The notes below the pieces were generated by a model. It ran no database searches. It saw only the letters and a program-made list of their open reading frames with translations, and was not told where the DNA came from. Shown piece by piece: positions 25,383 through 34,403 of a stretch of DNA of 64,000 bases. Each line of letters begins with the position of its first letter. Position 1 is the first letter of the stretch. The position numbers and the translations under genes were made by a program. The stretch lies in NCBI GenBank assembly GCA_017525605.1, contig JAFXSM010000030.1:212889-276888 (forward strand), read 5' to 3'. Source of the stretch: Treponema sp. Lineage in GTDB: Bacteria; Spirochaetota; Spirochaetia; Treponematales; Treponemataceae.

Positions 25383-26243
25383 ATGTTTTCAGATACACAT
25401 TTTCATTTCAGACATTTGGTTCGTGACAGAAATTTGGACGGCGCAGAAATCTTGAAGAAACTCTGCGAGAGGGACACATTCTTTGGGCTCGATATCGGAA
25501 CTGAGGCCGACGATTTGATTGAGCGTGTCAATTATGTCGAGGATGCCAAGAGCAATCTTTCCGAGAGCGATTCCGAAAAAGTTGACTCTTTCATGCATTA
25601 CGCCGCAGGAATCTGGCCTTCTCCCGAAGAAATCGCAGACAGATATGAGCGGATGAAAATCCTCGAAGAAAAAATCGCCAAATTCGACGGGAATATCGCC
25701 GCGATAGGCGAGTGCGGATTGGACCACCACTGGAACCCGAGCGGCGCGGACGGGAGAAGCAAGGACGATTTCGATTCCGACATGCTCGAAGGCGAGCGCG
25801 AGCTTTTCGAGATGCAGCTGCAGCTTGCGAAGGAGATGAACAAGCCCGTCATAATCCATTCGCGCGATGCTTTTTACGACACTGTTTCTGTCCTTGAGAA
25901 CATGGATTACCACAACGGAATCATCCACTGCTTCTCATACGGAAAGAGCGAGGCGAAGGCGTTTTTGGATTTGGGCTGGCACATCGCATTCGGCGGCGCG
26001 ACGACATACGCAAAGAAAAAAGAGATGAAGGACATGATTGATTTGCTCCGCTATGTTCCCGACGACAGAATCCTCCTTGAAACTGACGCTCCTTATCTTA
26101 CTCCTGTTCCGTTCCGTGGTCAGACGAACACGCCGGTGCTTGTCGAATACTGCTACAACTTTGTCGCCAGCGCGCGCAACGTGACCCCAAGCGAACTTTC
26201 CACGATTGTGGACAACAACATAAGGAGGCTGTTCGCTTGCTAG
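25383..26243 (+). CDS. TatD-family metal-dependent hydrolase
   Basis: TatD proteins are nucleases or tRNA-editing hydrolases with a TIM barrel. Metal ligands: FSDTHFHFRH near the start, IGECGLDHHW, VIIHSRDAF, IIHCFSYGK and LLETDAPYLTPVPFRG. The ATG at 25383 is preferred over a TTG nine bases earlier because the family begins FxDxHxH. TAAAAT ends eight bases before this ATG and there is no ribosome binding site. Its stop codon lies inside a 47-bp repeat. Confidence 0.9.
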   Translation: MFSDTHFHFRHLVRDRNLDGAEILKKLCERDTFFGLDIGTEADDLIERVNYVEDAKSNLSESDSEKVDSFMHYAAGIWPSPEEIADRYERMKILEEKIAKFDGNIAAIGECGLDHHWNPSGADGRSKDDFDSDMLEGERELFEMQLQLAKEMNKPVIIHSRDAFYDTVSVLENMDYHNGIIHCFSYGKSEAKAFLDLGWHIAFGGATTYAKKKEMKDMIDLLRYVPDDRILLETDAPYLTPVPFRGQTNTPVLVEYCYNFVASARNVTPSELSTIVDNNIRRLFAC

Positions 26244-26283
26244 ATGCAAATGTGTCCTAAGCATTGTGATGTGTATGCAAGCG
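26237..26283 (+). repeat. Direct repeat A at end of TatD gene
   Basis: This 47-bp unit (core ATGTGTCCTA, end GATGCAAGCG-like) matches 26322-26369 at most positions. CGCTTGC (26235) and GCAAGCG (26277) form an inverted pair. The stop codon of the TatD gene is inside the repeat. Confidence 0.7.
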
Positions 26284-26291
26284 GTCACGGC

Positions 26292-26307
26292 ACGAGCTGT
26301 CGCTCGT
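26292..26307 (+). repeat. Hairpin ACGAGC-TGTC-GCTCGT between two direct repeats
   Basis: This is a perfect 6-bp stem with a TGTC loop. A similar hairpin (GCTCGC-TGTC-GCGAGC) is the core of the tandem repeats at 37.3 kb. Confidence 0.5.
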
Positions 26308-26321
26308 ACCTCTCCGAGCAG

Positions 26322-26369
26322 TTGCTAGGATGCGAATGTGTCCTAGTCATTGCGTAGTGGATGCAAGCG
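26322..26369 (+). repeat. Direct repeat B
   Basis: Second copy of the 47-bp unit, 85 bp from the first. It lies just before the extended -10 (TG-C-TAAAAT, ending 26405) of the EAL gene. Confidence 0.7.
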
Positions 26370-26423
26370 AAAAAAATCTTCCGTGTATAAAATCTGTGCT
26401 AAAATAGACTTGAGGTGTTGATT

Positions 26424-28631
26424 GTGAAAAGATTTTGCATGGATTGTCGCATTTTTTTGCTGATGGCACTGTTTTTTTCCCCGTCACTTGATTTTGCTTA
26501 TGCGGAAGGAAAGTCGCTTGAGAACCTGACTGTCGGCGTACCGAAAGACCGTTGCCCCATATTCTATGAGGACAGGGACAGCGGCGAAATCACCGGAATC
26601 GGAATCGACTTGATGCGGATTGCCGCTGAGAATGCTGGGTACAATGCCGTGTTCAAATTCGTCGATGGCTCGCTCAAAGATGCTTTGGACAGCAGCGAGT
26701 ATGATGTCGTCATGCCGCTCGGCAGCGAGATTTCAAGCTCGCTAGGAAAGCCTTCCGTAATCTCAGAAAATCTTTTCCAGACAAGATTCACGCCGGTCAC
26801 TGTCGGAAACGTAAAGCTCAAGCCGTTCAGCGAGCTTCGGCTTGGAATGCTCAAGTCACTCGCAGGCGGTGCGGATACTGTTCGGAAACTTTATCCTGGC
26901 GTGGAGATTGAGTCATACGAGACTATGGCGGAATGCGTGAAGGCACTTCGGAAAGGCAAGGTCGATGCGCTTCTGCATAACTCGTATGTCTGGAGCTATG
27001 TTCTTCAGAAGCCTTCATATTCTGATTTGACAGTGCAGCCTTTTTCGATGTTCACTATGGATTTTCGGGTGGGGGCTTCTGACACCCCGTCCGGCAGGAA
27101 TCTGATTTCGCGTCTTGACGGCGGCATAAAAAACGTGACTGATTTTCAGCGTCAGTCGATTGCTCTCAAATACACTTCGCAACGCCTTTATAAATACGAC
27201 ATTTACGATTATCTGTACAGCTACGGACTGTTCATGCTTCTCGGAGTCATAATCGCAGTCGTCGTTATGATATTTGTTAGGAGGCAGCTGCATGTCTTCC
27301 GTCTTGAGCATGAGAAGAAAATCCGCTTCATGAAAAAATATGACGAGCTGACAGGTGCTCTCAGTTTTATCGGTTTCAGGGAGAAGGTCACTAGCATCAT
27401 CAATAGGCAGCCTGAAAAGAAATATTTCATCGCGTTCAGCAATATCAGCGATTTCAAATATCTCAACGAAAGGTTCGGAATTGATTCCGGAAACGACCTT
27501 CTGAAATTTTGGGCAAAAAAATCGATGGAGATTCTCTCTTCTGATGATGCCGTTGGCCGTGTCGATGCCGACCATTTTGCGTTCTTCCTTCATGTTGAGG
27601 ATGAAAAGGGAGGCGAAAACGGAAAAAATCCGTTCGAGTCTGTCGAGAAAATTTCCGGGACCGTCAGCAATTTTTTTGCAGGACAAGATGATGATGTCAC
27701 CGTAAAAACCACTTTTGGTGTCTATGCCCTGACTTCGGAAGATTTGCAGAACGTGAATATCGACAAGATGCTCGATTGTGCGCGTCTTGCTGAAAGGCAG
27801 GTCAGGGACAACAGCAAGGAAGGAATCGGTGTTTACAATTCCGAGCAGTGGGAAAACGAGAAATTTGCAATGGAGCTGATTAACCACTTTCCAGTCGCGA
27901 TTCAGTCCGGCGAGATATATGTCTATCTTCAGCCGCAAGTTGATTTTTCGACCGGAAAAATAATCGGCGCGGAAGCGTTGTGCCGGTGGAGATTCCAGAA
28001 CGACAAGTGGATTCCTTCGGGCAAATTCATCCCGATACTTGAGAACTCTGGTCTGATATTCGATTTGGACCGCCACGTTTGGGAAGAAGTCTGCAAAATA
28101 TTGCACCGCTGGAACGAAATCGGAAAACGCCGTTCATTGTCCGTGAATCTCTCCTGCGCTGATTTTGCGGGCGAGCCTGACATTCCGGGGCTTTTCAGGA
28201 AATTCATTCAGACTTACCAGCTGACTCCCGACCAAATTCACATCGAGATAACGGAATCTGCTTACGTCGAGAATTCGGAATTCCTTGTTTCCACGACGGA
28301 AAAACTTCGGAAATACGGATTCAAAGTCGAGATGGACGATTTCGGAAGCGGATATTCGTCGCTGAACATGCTAAAAGAAGTTTTCGTTGACCGTCTGAAA
28401 CTCGACCTTCGTTTCCTGACCGAAAAAGGGGACCTCATGAAAGGCCGCATAATCATCAAGCACATAATCAAGATGGCTCATTCGCTTGGGATGGACTTGA
28501 TTGCGGAGGGCGTTGAATACAACGAGCAGGCGGCATTCCTAAGCGCGCTCGGCTGCACCGACATGCAGGGCTTCTATTTCTACAAGCCGATGCCGATTGA
28601 CGAATTCGAAAAGCTCATTGCTTCTGAGTGA
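26424..28631 (+). CDS. Periplasmic-sensor EAL phosphodiesterase with degenerate GGDEF
   Basis: This is an inner-membrane c-di-GMP enzyme of 735 residues. After a signal-like segment comes a solute-binding-protein family 3 domain (about 30-245), then a membrane segment (LFMLLGVIIAVVVMIFV). A GGDEF-like domain follows whose motif reads RVDADHF, so it is not a cyclase. The EAL domain is intact: GAEALCRWR, IEITESAYVE, EMDDFGSGYSSL and EGVEYNEQA. It should degrade c-di-GMP in response to a periplasmic small molecule. GTG at 26424 is chosen because GAGGTG ends six bases before it. Confidence 0.88.
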   Translation: MKRFCMDCRIFLLMALFFSPSLDFAYAEGKSLENLTVGVPKDRCPIFYEDRDSGEITGIGIDLMRIAAENAGYNAVFKFVDGSLKDALDSSEYDVVMPLGSEISSSLGKPSVISENLFQTRFTPVTVGNVKLKPFSELRLGMLKSLAGGADTVRKLYPGVEIESYETMAECVKALRKGKVDALLHNSYVWSYVLQKPSYSDLTVQPFSMFTMDFRVGASDTPSGRNLISRLDGGIKNVTDFQRQSIALKYTSQRLYKYDIYDYLYSYGLFMLLGVIIAVVVMIFVRRQLHVFRLEHEKKIRFMKKYDELTGALSFIGFREKVTSIINRQPEKKYFIAFSNISDFKYLNERFGIDSGNDLLKFWAKKSMEILSSDDAVGRVDADHFAFFLHVEDEKGGENGKNPFESVEKISGTVSNFFAGQDDDVTVKTTFGVYALTSEDLQNVNIDKMLDCARLAERQVRDNSKEGIGVYNSEQWENEKFAMELINHFPVAIQSGEIYVYLQPQVDFSTGKIIGAEALCRWRFQNDKWIPSGKFIPILENSGLIFDLDRHVWEEVCKILHRWNEIGKRRSLSVNLSCADFAGEPDIPGLFRKFIQTYQLTPDQIHIEITESAYVENSEFLVSTTEKLRKYGFKVEMDDFGSGYSSLNMLKEVFVDRLKLDLRFLTEKGDLMKGRIIIKHIIKMAHSLGMDLIAEGVEYNEQAAFLSALGCTDMQGFYFYKPMPIDEFEKLIASE

Positions 28632-28658
28632 CGCATTTGCTTTTTCGAAACGTAATTT

Positions 28659-30128
28659 TCAAAACGGACACCGGCATTCAATCAGCATGATTTCTCCTGT
28701 CGCTGGGTGCGGGAACGTGATTTTCTGCGCGTGAAGCATGAGCCGTTCCCCGTCCGCGCATTTGCCGTAGAGAGTGTCGCCGACAATCGGACAGCCGAAT
28801 CCGTGCTCGTCCGCCGAAGCGAGCCTGAGCTGGTGCGTGCGCCCTGTTTTCGGACGGAACAGGACTCTCGTCACGTTTCTTGTCGTTCCGTCAGGCGCGT
28901 TGTACCGCTCGACTCCGAGAATCTCCCATTCGGTCACGGCTTTTTTTCCGTTCTCTTCGTCCCAAATCTGGTGCGGTCTGTTCTCGACATCCAGCCTGAA
29001 AAAAAGTTCCATCGAGCCTGAAATCTTTGTTTGAATTTTCGTGCGGCCGTCATCCTGTGTTTCAATCTTTTCCGAAAAATATTTGTCGTTCCGCGCGTTT
29101 TTCGAAAGTTCCTTCATTATATTCCCGTCAATCAGAGCGACGTATTCTTTGCTCACGTTGCCGCTTTCGAATGTCATGTTCATCTTTCTGTGCGCTTCTT
29201 TCGTCTTTGCGAGAATCATTATTCCGCTCGTCTCCATGTCGAGCCTGTGCACCGCGGGCTGCTTCGGAGAAGACGGAAAAAGAAGCCTGAATCTTTCTTC
29301 AATGCTGTCGGTCGTGATTCTTCCGGGGACAGCCAAAAGCCCGCTCTGCTTGTTCACGATTGCAATCTCGCTGTCCTGATAGATGATTTCAATGCCGAGC
29401 ATTGCAGGAAGCAGAATCCCGCATCTAGAGTCGCAAGGCGGAATGCATTTTTCTTCGTCTGGATTTTCGGTTGGATTTTCGCCTTTCGGATTTTCAAGTC
29501 TCATCTCGCACATTGAAACAGGTGTGAGCGAATTTTTTATCGCGTGGTCTATAAGTTTTGGCGCGCAGCAGTCCCCGATTCCCGTGGGCGGAAGGCGGTT
29601 TAGCGGAAGGAAATTGCGCTTGTTGTATTCGATGCAGATTTCGCGCAAGGAGAGCGTCTTTTTTTCGCCGGATTTCGACATGACGTGAAAATTGTACAAT
29701 CCGTGCACTTTTTTAAGGGATTCCTCGCACAATGCTTTTCTCTTTGCGATTTTCTCCGAATCTGCGTTTTCGTTGATTGAATCCGTGAGCGCGTGGATTT
29801 CAGCATCGTTTTCAAAAAGAGCTTCTTCGATTTTCTTTGCGGAAACAATCGGCGGAACGTATTCAATCGACCCGTCGTTTATTCTAAGTTGCTTGCTGAT
29901 TCCCGAATTCGTCACGAGGATTTTTTCGGCTCCCTCGGAATCGGTGCAGACGAGAACTCCAATCATCAATGTCTGGTTCTTCCTCTCGTCGCTTTCTTTC
30001 GTAATCTGTTCGATTTTGATTTTTGTGATTTTTTCGTTTTTTGTATCTGGTTCAGATTCAGATTCAATTCTTCTTATGATTTCTTTGCAGACAATCGCTG
30101 CTTTCTCTTGCGGAAATGGCGGAAACAT
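28659..30128 (-). CDS. RluA-type pseudouridine synthase with long N-terminal region
   Basis: The 489-residue protein has a C-terminal catalytic domain: HRLDMETSGIMILAKTKEA with the catalytic Asp, and FRPKTGRTHQLRLASA. The first 210 residues are unusual, with a Glu/Lys-rich segment and an acyl-CoA-like PPTGIGDCCAPKLI motif also seen in large RluA homologues. An extended -10 (TG-C-TATAAT) ends five bases before the ATG and no ribosome binding site is present. It is convergent with the EAL gene, 27 bp apart. Confidence 0.87.
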   Translation of the reverse strand: MFPPFPQEKAAIVCKEIIRRIESESEPDTKNEKITKIKIEQITKESDERKNQTLMIGVLVCTDSEGAEKILVTNSGISKQLRINDGSIEYVPPIVSAKKIEEALFENDAEIHALTDSINENADSEKIAKRKALCEESLKKVHGLYNFHVMSKSGEKKTLSLREICIEYNKRNFLPLNRLPPTGIGDCCAPKLIDHAIKNSLTPVSMCEMRLENPKGENPTENPDEEKCIPPCDSRCGILLPAMLGIEIIYQDSEIAIVNKQSGLLAVPGRITTDSIEERFRLLFPSSPKQPAVHRLDMETSGIMILAKTKEAHRKMNMTFESGNVSKEYVALIDGNIMKELSKNARNDKYFSEKIETQDDGRTKIQTKISGSMELFFRLDVENRPHQIWDEENGKKAVTEWEILGVERYNAPDGTTRNVTRVLFRPKTGRTHQLRLASADEHGFGCPIVGDTLYGKCADGERLMLHAQKITFPHPATGEIMLIECRCPF

Positions 30129-30195
30129 GGCTAATTATAGCAAACGATGAGATAAATTTTTACCGATTATAAAAGCAGAAACTTGGGAGGAAAAT

Positions 30196-30522
30196 ATGAA
30201 AATAACGATAACGATAGACAGCGACGAACTCATGAAGTACACGAGAAGAATCGCGATTTGCCTTTGTGCTGTCGCATTTCTCCTTTTCTTGATTCTCTCG
30301 GCCGCAGTGTTCAAATTCAGCCTTCGCCGTCCTGACCTCTATTCGTGGAACTACCAGCAGATGACGGCTCCGGGGCAGCTTGTCGCATCTTCGATGAGAA
30401 AGACGGGCGAAGTCGAGGATTCTGTCTTGAACAACAAGAACGCATTCAGAAATACGAAGAAAAAGAACGAGAAAAACGCATTCTTCGATTCAGTCTCCAG
30501 AAACCACAAAGACGACAAATAA
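30196..30522 (+). CDS. Small single-pass membrane protein, 108 aa
   Basis: A 17-residue N-terminus precedes one strong membrane segment (IAICLCAVAFLLFLILSAAVF). A polar, Lys/Asn-rich tail follows, ending NHKDDK. GGGAGGAAAA precedes the ATG. I do not recognise a family. A weak hairpin (GGCCTGTTC-GAACGGGCC, 30526-30561) follows. Confidence 0.65.
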   Translation: MKITITIDSDELMKYTRRIAICLCAVAFLLFLILSAAVFKFSLRRPDLYSWNYQQMTAPGQLVASSMRKTGEVEDSVLNNKNAFRNTKKKNEKNAFFDSVSRNHKDDK

Positions 30523-30635
30523 AATCAGGCCTGTTCTGAAAATGAAGTTTCCGAACGGGCCTATTAATTCATTGTACATGTTTTTTCAATTCCATATAAT
30601 TTCAGATATTTTTTTACGATTACGAGGTGAATATC

Positions 30636-31907
30636 ATGCAGTTTAAATTCATCGATGGCGGTGTTGCCGCGGCGGAAGGCTTCACGGCAAGTGGAGTTTT
30701 GAACAAAATCAAGGCGAGCAGAACGACATACGATACTGCCCTTATCTACAGCGACACGATTTGCAATGCCGCTGGTGTCTTTACGCAGAACCGCGTCAAA
30801 GCTGAGTGCGTGAAATTCACGAAGTCGCAGATTGCGGACGGAAAAGCGCAGGCTGTCATCATGAATTCGGGAAATGCGAACGCGTGCACCGGAAAGCAGG
30901 GCTACGAGAACGCCGCAAAAGAGGCAAAGGCAGTTTCCGAAAAACTCAATGTTGCCGAAAAAGATGTCCTCGTCTGTTCGACTGGCGTAATCGGTCAGCA
31001 GCTTCCAGTCCAGAAAATATTGGACGGTCTCGATGAATCAGTTGCGAAACTTTCGAAGACCGGAAACGTCGAGGCGCGTCAGGCAATCATGACGACCGAC
31101 ACGAAATACAAGGAAGTCGCGCTCGAAACTGAAATCGGCGGAAAGAAAATCAGAATGGGAACGATGGCAAAAGGCTCGGGAATGATTCACATCAACCTCG
31201 GAACGATGCTCTCTGTCGTCACTACCGATGCCGCGATTTCTTCCGAGATGCTTGAGAAGGCTTTGAGAATCAGCGTTGCGGGAACTTACAACTGCGTTTC
31301 AATCGACGGCGACACTTCAACGAACGACACTCTGCTCATACTTGCGAACGGAAAAGCCGGGAATGCGGAAATCAAATCGGAGGGCGTGGAATTCGACCAG
31401 TTTGTTGATGCTTTGAACGCGCTGAACACTCAGATGGCGATGAAGATTGCGGCTGACGGCGAGGGTGCGACTCGTCTTGTCACATGCAATGTCGTGGGCG
31501 CGGACTCTGTTGAGAATGCGCGCGGGCTTGCGAAAGCGGTAATCTGCTCGAACCTCGTGAAAGCTGCGTTCTTCGGTGCGGATGCGAACTGGGGAAGAAT
31601 CCTGGACGCGATGGGATATTCGGGCTTCTTCTTCACGCCGGAGAAAACGAGCGTCTCGTTCCTCTCTCGTGCTGGCGCGAAAAGATATTTCGAGAACGGC
31701 GTTCAGAACGGTGGCGACGAGAGAAGCATCAAAGTGTTCGACCACGGAGTTCCGCTCAACTTTGACGAGGACTTGGCGAAAAAGATTCTTCTTGAAGAGG
31801 CTGTCGATATCCTCGTGGAGCTTGAGGACGGCGACGCGAAAGGAACGGCGTGGGGCTGCGACCTGACGTACGATTATGTGAAAATCAACGGCGACTATAG
31901 AACGTAA
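30636..31907 (+). CDS. argJ: Glutamate N-acetyltransferase / ornithine acetyltransferase
   Basis: ArgJ recycles the acetyl group in arginine synthesis and may also make N-acetylglutamate. The 423-residue protein shows [21 protein letters not shown] and [21 protein letters not shown]. The nucleophile Thr of the self-cleavage site is present, but the residue before it is Gly where the common motif has Ala. The ATG at 30636 follows GAGG by eight bases. argB follows after 26 bp. Confidence 0.95.
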   Translation: MQFKFIDGGVAAAEGFTASGVLNKIKASRTTYDTALIYSDTICNAAGVFTQNRVKAECVKFTKSQIADGKAQAVIMNSGNANACTGKQGYENAAKEAKAVSEKLNVAEKDVLVCSTGVIGQQLPVQKILDGLDESVAKLSKTGNVEARQAIMTTDTKYKEVALETEIGGKKIRMGTMAKGSGMIHINLGTMLSVVTTDAAISSEMLEKALRISVAGTYNCVSIDGDTSTNDTLLILANGKAGNAEIKSEGVEFDQFVDALNALNTQMAMKIAADGEGATRLVTCNVVGADSVENARGLAKAVICSNLVKAAFFGADANWGRILDAMGYSGFFFTPEKTSVSFLSRAGAKRYFENGVQNGGDERSIKVFDHGVPLNFDEDLAKKILLEEAVDILVELEDGDAKGTAWGCDLTYDYVKINGDYRT

Positions 31908-31933
31908 AAATAAAAAAGATTGGAGAAAATATT

Positions 31934-32809
31934 ATGGATGATATAAGACTTGATAATGATCATTGGTCTGAGGTTCTTGTTCAGGCTTTGCCGTATTTCA
32001 GGCATTGGGTTGGGAAGACTGTTGTCGTGAAGTATGGCGGTAACGCGATGCTCAATGAGGATTTGAAATCGGCTGTCATGAAGGACATTGTTCTTCTGAA
32101 CACTGTCGGAATAAAGGTCGTGCTCGTTCACGGCGGCGGCCCTGAAATCAACAAGATGCTTGAGCGTGTGGGAAAGGAATCGAAATTCGTTAACGGGCTA
32201 CGCTACACTGATGCCGAGACAATGGAAATCGTTCAGATGGTGCTGACAGGAAAACTCAACAAGGACATTGTGGGAATCCTCCTTCGCGAGGGCGGAAAAG
32301 CTGTCGGACTTTCTGGCGTTGATTCCGGTCTCCTCCGCGCAAAGAAAATCGACAAGGACGGGGCTGACCTCGGATTCGTTGGCGAAGTCACGGAAGTCCA
32401 CCCTGAAATCGTCCAGTCGCTTTTGGACACGGGCTTCATTCCTGTAATCTCGACAGTCGCGCTCGGCGAAAACGGCGACAACAACAGCTACAACATCAAC
32501 GCCGACACTGCCGCAGCGAAAATCGCAATCGCGCTCAAGGCGGAGAAATTCGTGCAGCTCACGAATGTTCCGGGCGTCTTGAAGGACGTGAACGACCCGT
32601 ACAGCCTGATTCAGCGCATCCACATGAGCGACGTGCAGAAATACTTTGACGACGGCACAATCGCAGGCGGCATGATTCCGAAAATCGAGTGCTGCATGAT
32701 GGCGCGCGAGGGCGGAGTCCCGCGAACTCACATCATCGACGGCCGCGTTCCGCATTCGCTCCTCATCGAGATGTTCAGCGACCGCGGTATCGGAACGATG
32801 ATTTACTAA
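31934..32809 (+). CDS. argB: Acetylglutamate kinase
   Basis: ArgB phosphorylates N-acetylglutamate. The 291-residue protein has [23 protein letters not shown], the substrate motif [12 protein letters not shown], and [13 protein letters not shown] near the C-terminus. The N-terminal extension [10 protein letters not shown] is typical of arginine-sensitive forms. It is the last gene of an argJ-argB unit. Confidence 0.96.
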   Translation: MDDIRLDNDHWSEVLVQALPYFRHWVGKTVVVKYGGNAMLNEDLKSAVMKDIVLLNTVGIKVVLVHGGGPEINKMLERVGKESKFVNGLRYTDAETMEIVQMVLTGKLNKDIVGILLREGGKAVGLSGVDSGLLRAKKIDKDGADLGFVGEVTEVHPEIVQSLLDTGFIPVISTVALGENGDNNSYNINADTAAAKIAIALKAEKFVQLTNVPGVLKDVNDPYSLIQRIHMSDVQKYFDDGTIAGGMIPKIECCMMAREGGVPRTHIIDGRVPHSLLIEMFSDRGIGTMIY

Positions 32810-32823
32810 ACTCTCCGCAAAAA

Positions 32824-32868
32824 AATCGCTTCGGATTCTGGAAAATACCTTCCTCATCCGAAGCGATT
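32824..32868. terminator. Bidirectional terminator
   Basis: AATCGCTTCGGAT and ATCCGAAGCGATT form a 13-bp perfect stem flanked by A and T runs. It serves argB and the converging PARP-like gene. Confidence 0.85.
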
Positions 32869-32875
32869 TTTTTAG

Positions 32876-33469
32876 TTAAACCTCATCAAAGTCTGGATTC
32901 ACATCTCGGACTTTAAAATATCCTTTTATGCAATTAGGATTTATTACTGCGATTTGAATGTGATTTTTTTCACGAAAGCCTGCATTTTTGTAAAGTTCAT
33001 TGCCCTCGAAAAATACACCTCTAACAGAGTCGTATTTTGTACCATTTTCTTTTTCTTCTTTTGCAACAAGATAATTGATTAAAAAGCAGTCTAGATTTCT
33101 CTTATAAAAGGATTTGCCAGTATTTTCAGGAAGCTGGTACCCTTTTTCTGTCAATTCCATGTAAACATCCTTGAGTTTTTTTAGATTTGAAATCTCCATG
33201 AAATCTAGACATTTCCCTAGGCAAATCACAGCGCCAACAACTGAGGGCACTTCGATTTTTTGTTTTGGGTTTTGTGCATACTTTTGAACATTTTTTGCCC
33301 ATTCCAAAGCCCGTTCTGGATCATTTTCCCAAAAATACATTCCTTTCCCGAGCCAATCGTATGGATTTTTACTGTAGTCTAATGATTCCTCTCCGTTTAT
33401 CAGTTTTTTGCATAGGGATTCATCGCAGCCGTGAAAGCCAAAAATCAAGTTGTCTTTTACCGTATACAT
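32876..33469 (-). CDS. PARP/DUF3990-like protein, possible ADP-ribosyltransferase
   Basis: The 197-residue protein opens with FGFHGCDE and has DWLGKGMYFWENDPERALEWA, resembling the H...(Y/F) core of small PARP-like ADP-ribosyltransferases (DUF3990 type). A later segment, DSVRGVFFEGNELY, may supply the catalytic acidic residue. It starts 3 bp after a small basic ORF, suggesting a coupled pair. Base composition is AT-richer than its neighbours, a sign of transfer. Activity and role are inference. Confidence 0.6.
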   Translation of the reverse strand: MYTVKDNLIFGFHGCDESLCKKLINGEESLDYSKNPYDWLGKGMYFWENDPERALEWAKNVQKYAQNPKQKIEVPSVVGAVICLGKCLDFMEISNLKKLKDVYMELTEKGYQLPENTGKSFYKRNLDCFLINYLVAKEEKENGTKYDSVRGVFFEGNELYKNAGFREKNHIQIAVINPNCIKGYFKVRDVNPDFDEV

Positions 33470-33472
33470 TGG

Positions 33473-33640
33473 TTAAAGTCCTTGATATGGAACTGGATTG
33501 TACTTTTCTGTAGCGACAATTTTTTTCCCGTCAAGCTTGTATCCACAGTAAGCGAGAATTGCGTCAAAATTTTTTTTCACAGTTGCAGTTTTTTTATTTG
33601 AACTGTTTTTTGCACTTTGTGTTTTTTGGGTTGGCTTCAT
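33473..33640 (-). CDS. Small basic protein upstream of PARP-like gene, 55 aa
   Basis: The start MKPTQKTQSAKNSSNKK at 33640 has AAGGAG at ideal distance. The second half reads FDAILAYCGYKLDGKKIVATEKYNP. It might be an antitoxin or chaperone for the following gene, but shows no known antitoxin fold. Confidence 0.55.
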   Translation of the reverse strand: MKPTQKTQSAKNSSNKKTATVKKNFDAILAYCGYKLDGKKIVATEKYNPVPYQGL

Positions 33641-33725
33641 TGTAATCTCCTTGAGCATAGTATTTCATATCTCTGCCCATGTTATGAGCAAAATCGGTAT
33701 TGGTCAAATGTTTTTTTTTGCCCAC

Positions 33726-34061
33726 TCACTGCCGCCTGAGCAGCGACTGTGTGAGTTCCTGAATTGTCTGTTTGTTGAATTCTGTGAGCATGTTGTACTG
33801 CTCCATGAGCGTCCTGTTCTCGCTCGAAAGCTCGCATCCCCTCGTCGCTTCGGAGACGCACACGCCTTTCACGAGGTATTCGACGGACGTGTTCAACTCG
33901 TGCGCGACGTTGAGAGCGATGTCCGCGCTCGGAATGCTGTTCAGTTTTATTCCGTTGTGGATGCTCGAATAAGAAATCCCCACTTTTGCCGAAAGTTCTT
34001 TTCTTGATATGCCCTTCCACTCGCACAGCTCAAGGACTCTGCCCCAAAAATTGTCAGCCAT
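33726..34061 (-). CDS. XRE-family transcriptional regulator
   Basis: The 111-residue protein has a Cro/CI helix-turn-helix (MADNFWGRVLELCEWKGISR, then ELSAKVGISYSSIHNG) and a helical C-terminal tail for dimerisation. It is divergent from the four unknown genes that follow. TATCAT ends six bases before the ATG without a ribosome binding site. AATTGTGTT repeats in the 116-bp divergent gap are likely operators. Confidence 0.85.
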   Translation of the reverse strand: MADNFWGRVLELCEWKGISRKELSAKVGISYSSIHNGIKLNSIPSADIALNVAHELNTSVEYLVKGVCVSEATRGCELSSENRTLMEQYNMLTEFNKQTIQELTQSLLRRQ

Positions 34062-34074
34062 GTGCACATGATAC

Positions 34075-34135
34075 AATTGTGTTTTAAAAATATTTTATAT
34101 TTGATATTTTTGTGTTATGATAATATAATTGTGTT
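34075..34135. promoter_or_regulatory. Divergent promoter with AATTGTGTT repeats
   Basis: On the plus strand TTGATA (34101-34106) and TATAAT (34124-34129) are 17 bases apart. AATTGTGTT occurs at 34075-34083 and 34127-34135, and TTTTGTGTT at 34108-34116. The repeats touch both promoters, as expected for operators of the adjacent regulator. Confidence 0.6.
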
Positions 34136-34177
34136 AACAAGAAGAGAAAATACACGAGTTTTTATAAGGAGGACAAT

Positions 34178-34393
34178 ATGACACCAACTCAGAAAAAAGC
34201 TGCGCGATACAATGATGCTGCAAAAAATCAGATTCGTACAAAGGCTGAAAAGCGTGGTGTAAAGCGTGGAATGCGGAAAGCAAAAACTATAGTGAGGGCT
34301 TTGAAATTCGTGAATGACAAAAAAGACAGAAAAATTCGCGAGCTTGAAAAGCGTATTGCTGAACTTGAGGATGAGCTGAACTCTCTGCGCTAA
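34178..34393 (+). CDS. Basic coiled-coil protein, 71 aa
   Basis: The N-terminal half is Lys/Arg-rich (KKAARYNDAAKN, RGVKRGMRKAK). The C-terminal half has heptads (IRELEKRIAELEDELNSLR) of a coiled coil. AAGGAGG precedes the ATG. First gene of the cassette; function unknown. Confidence 0.65.
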   Translation: MTPTQKKAARYNDAAKNQIRTKAEKRGVKRGMRKAKTIVRALKFVNDKKDRKIRELEKRIAELEDELNSLR

Positions 34394-34403
34394 GGAGTTT
34401 GTT

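Noticed and set aside
27015..28106. 363-codon frame on the minus strand
   Set aside because: Antisense to the EAL gene with no recognisable protein pattern.
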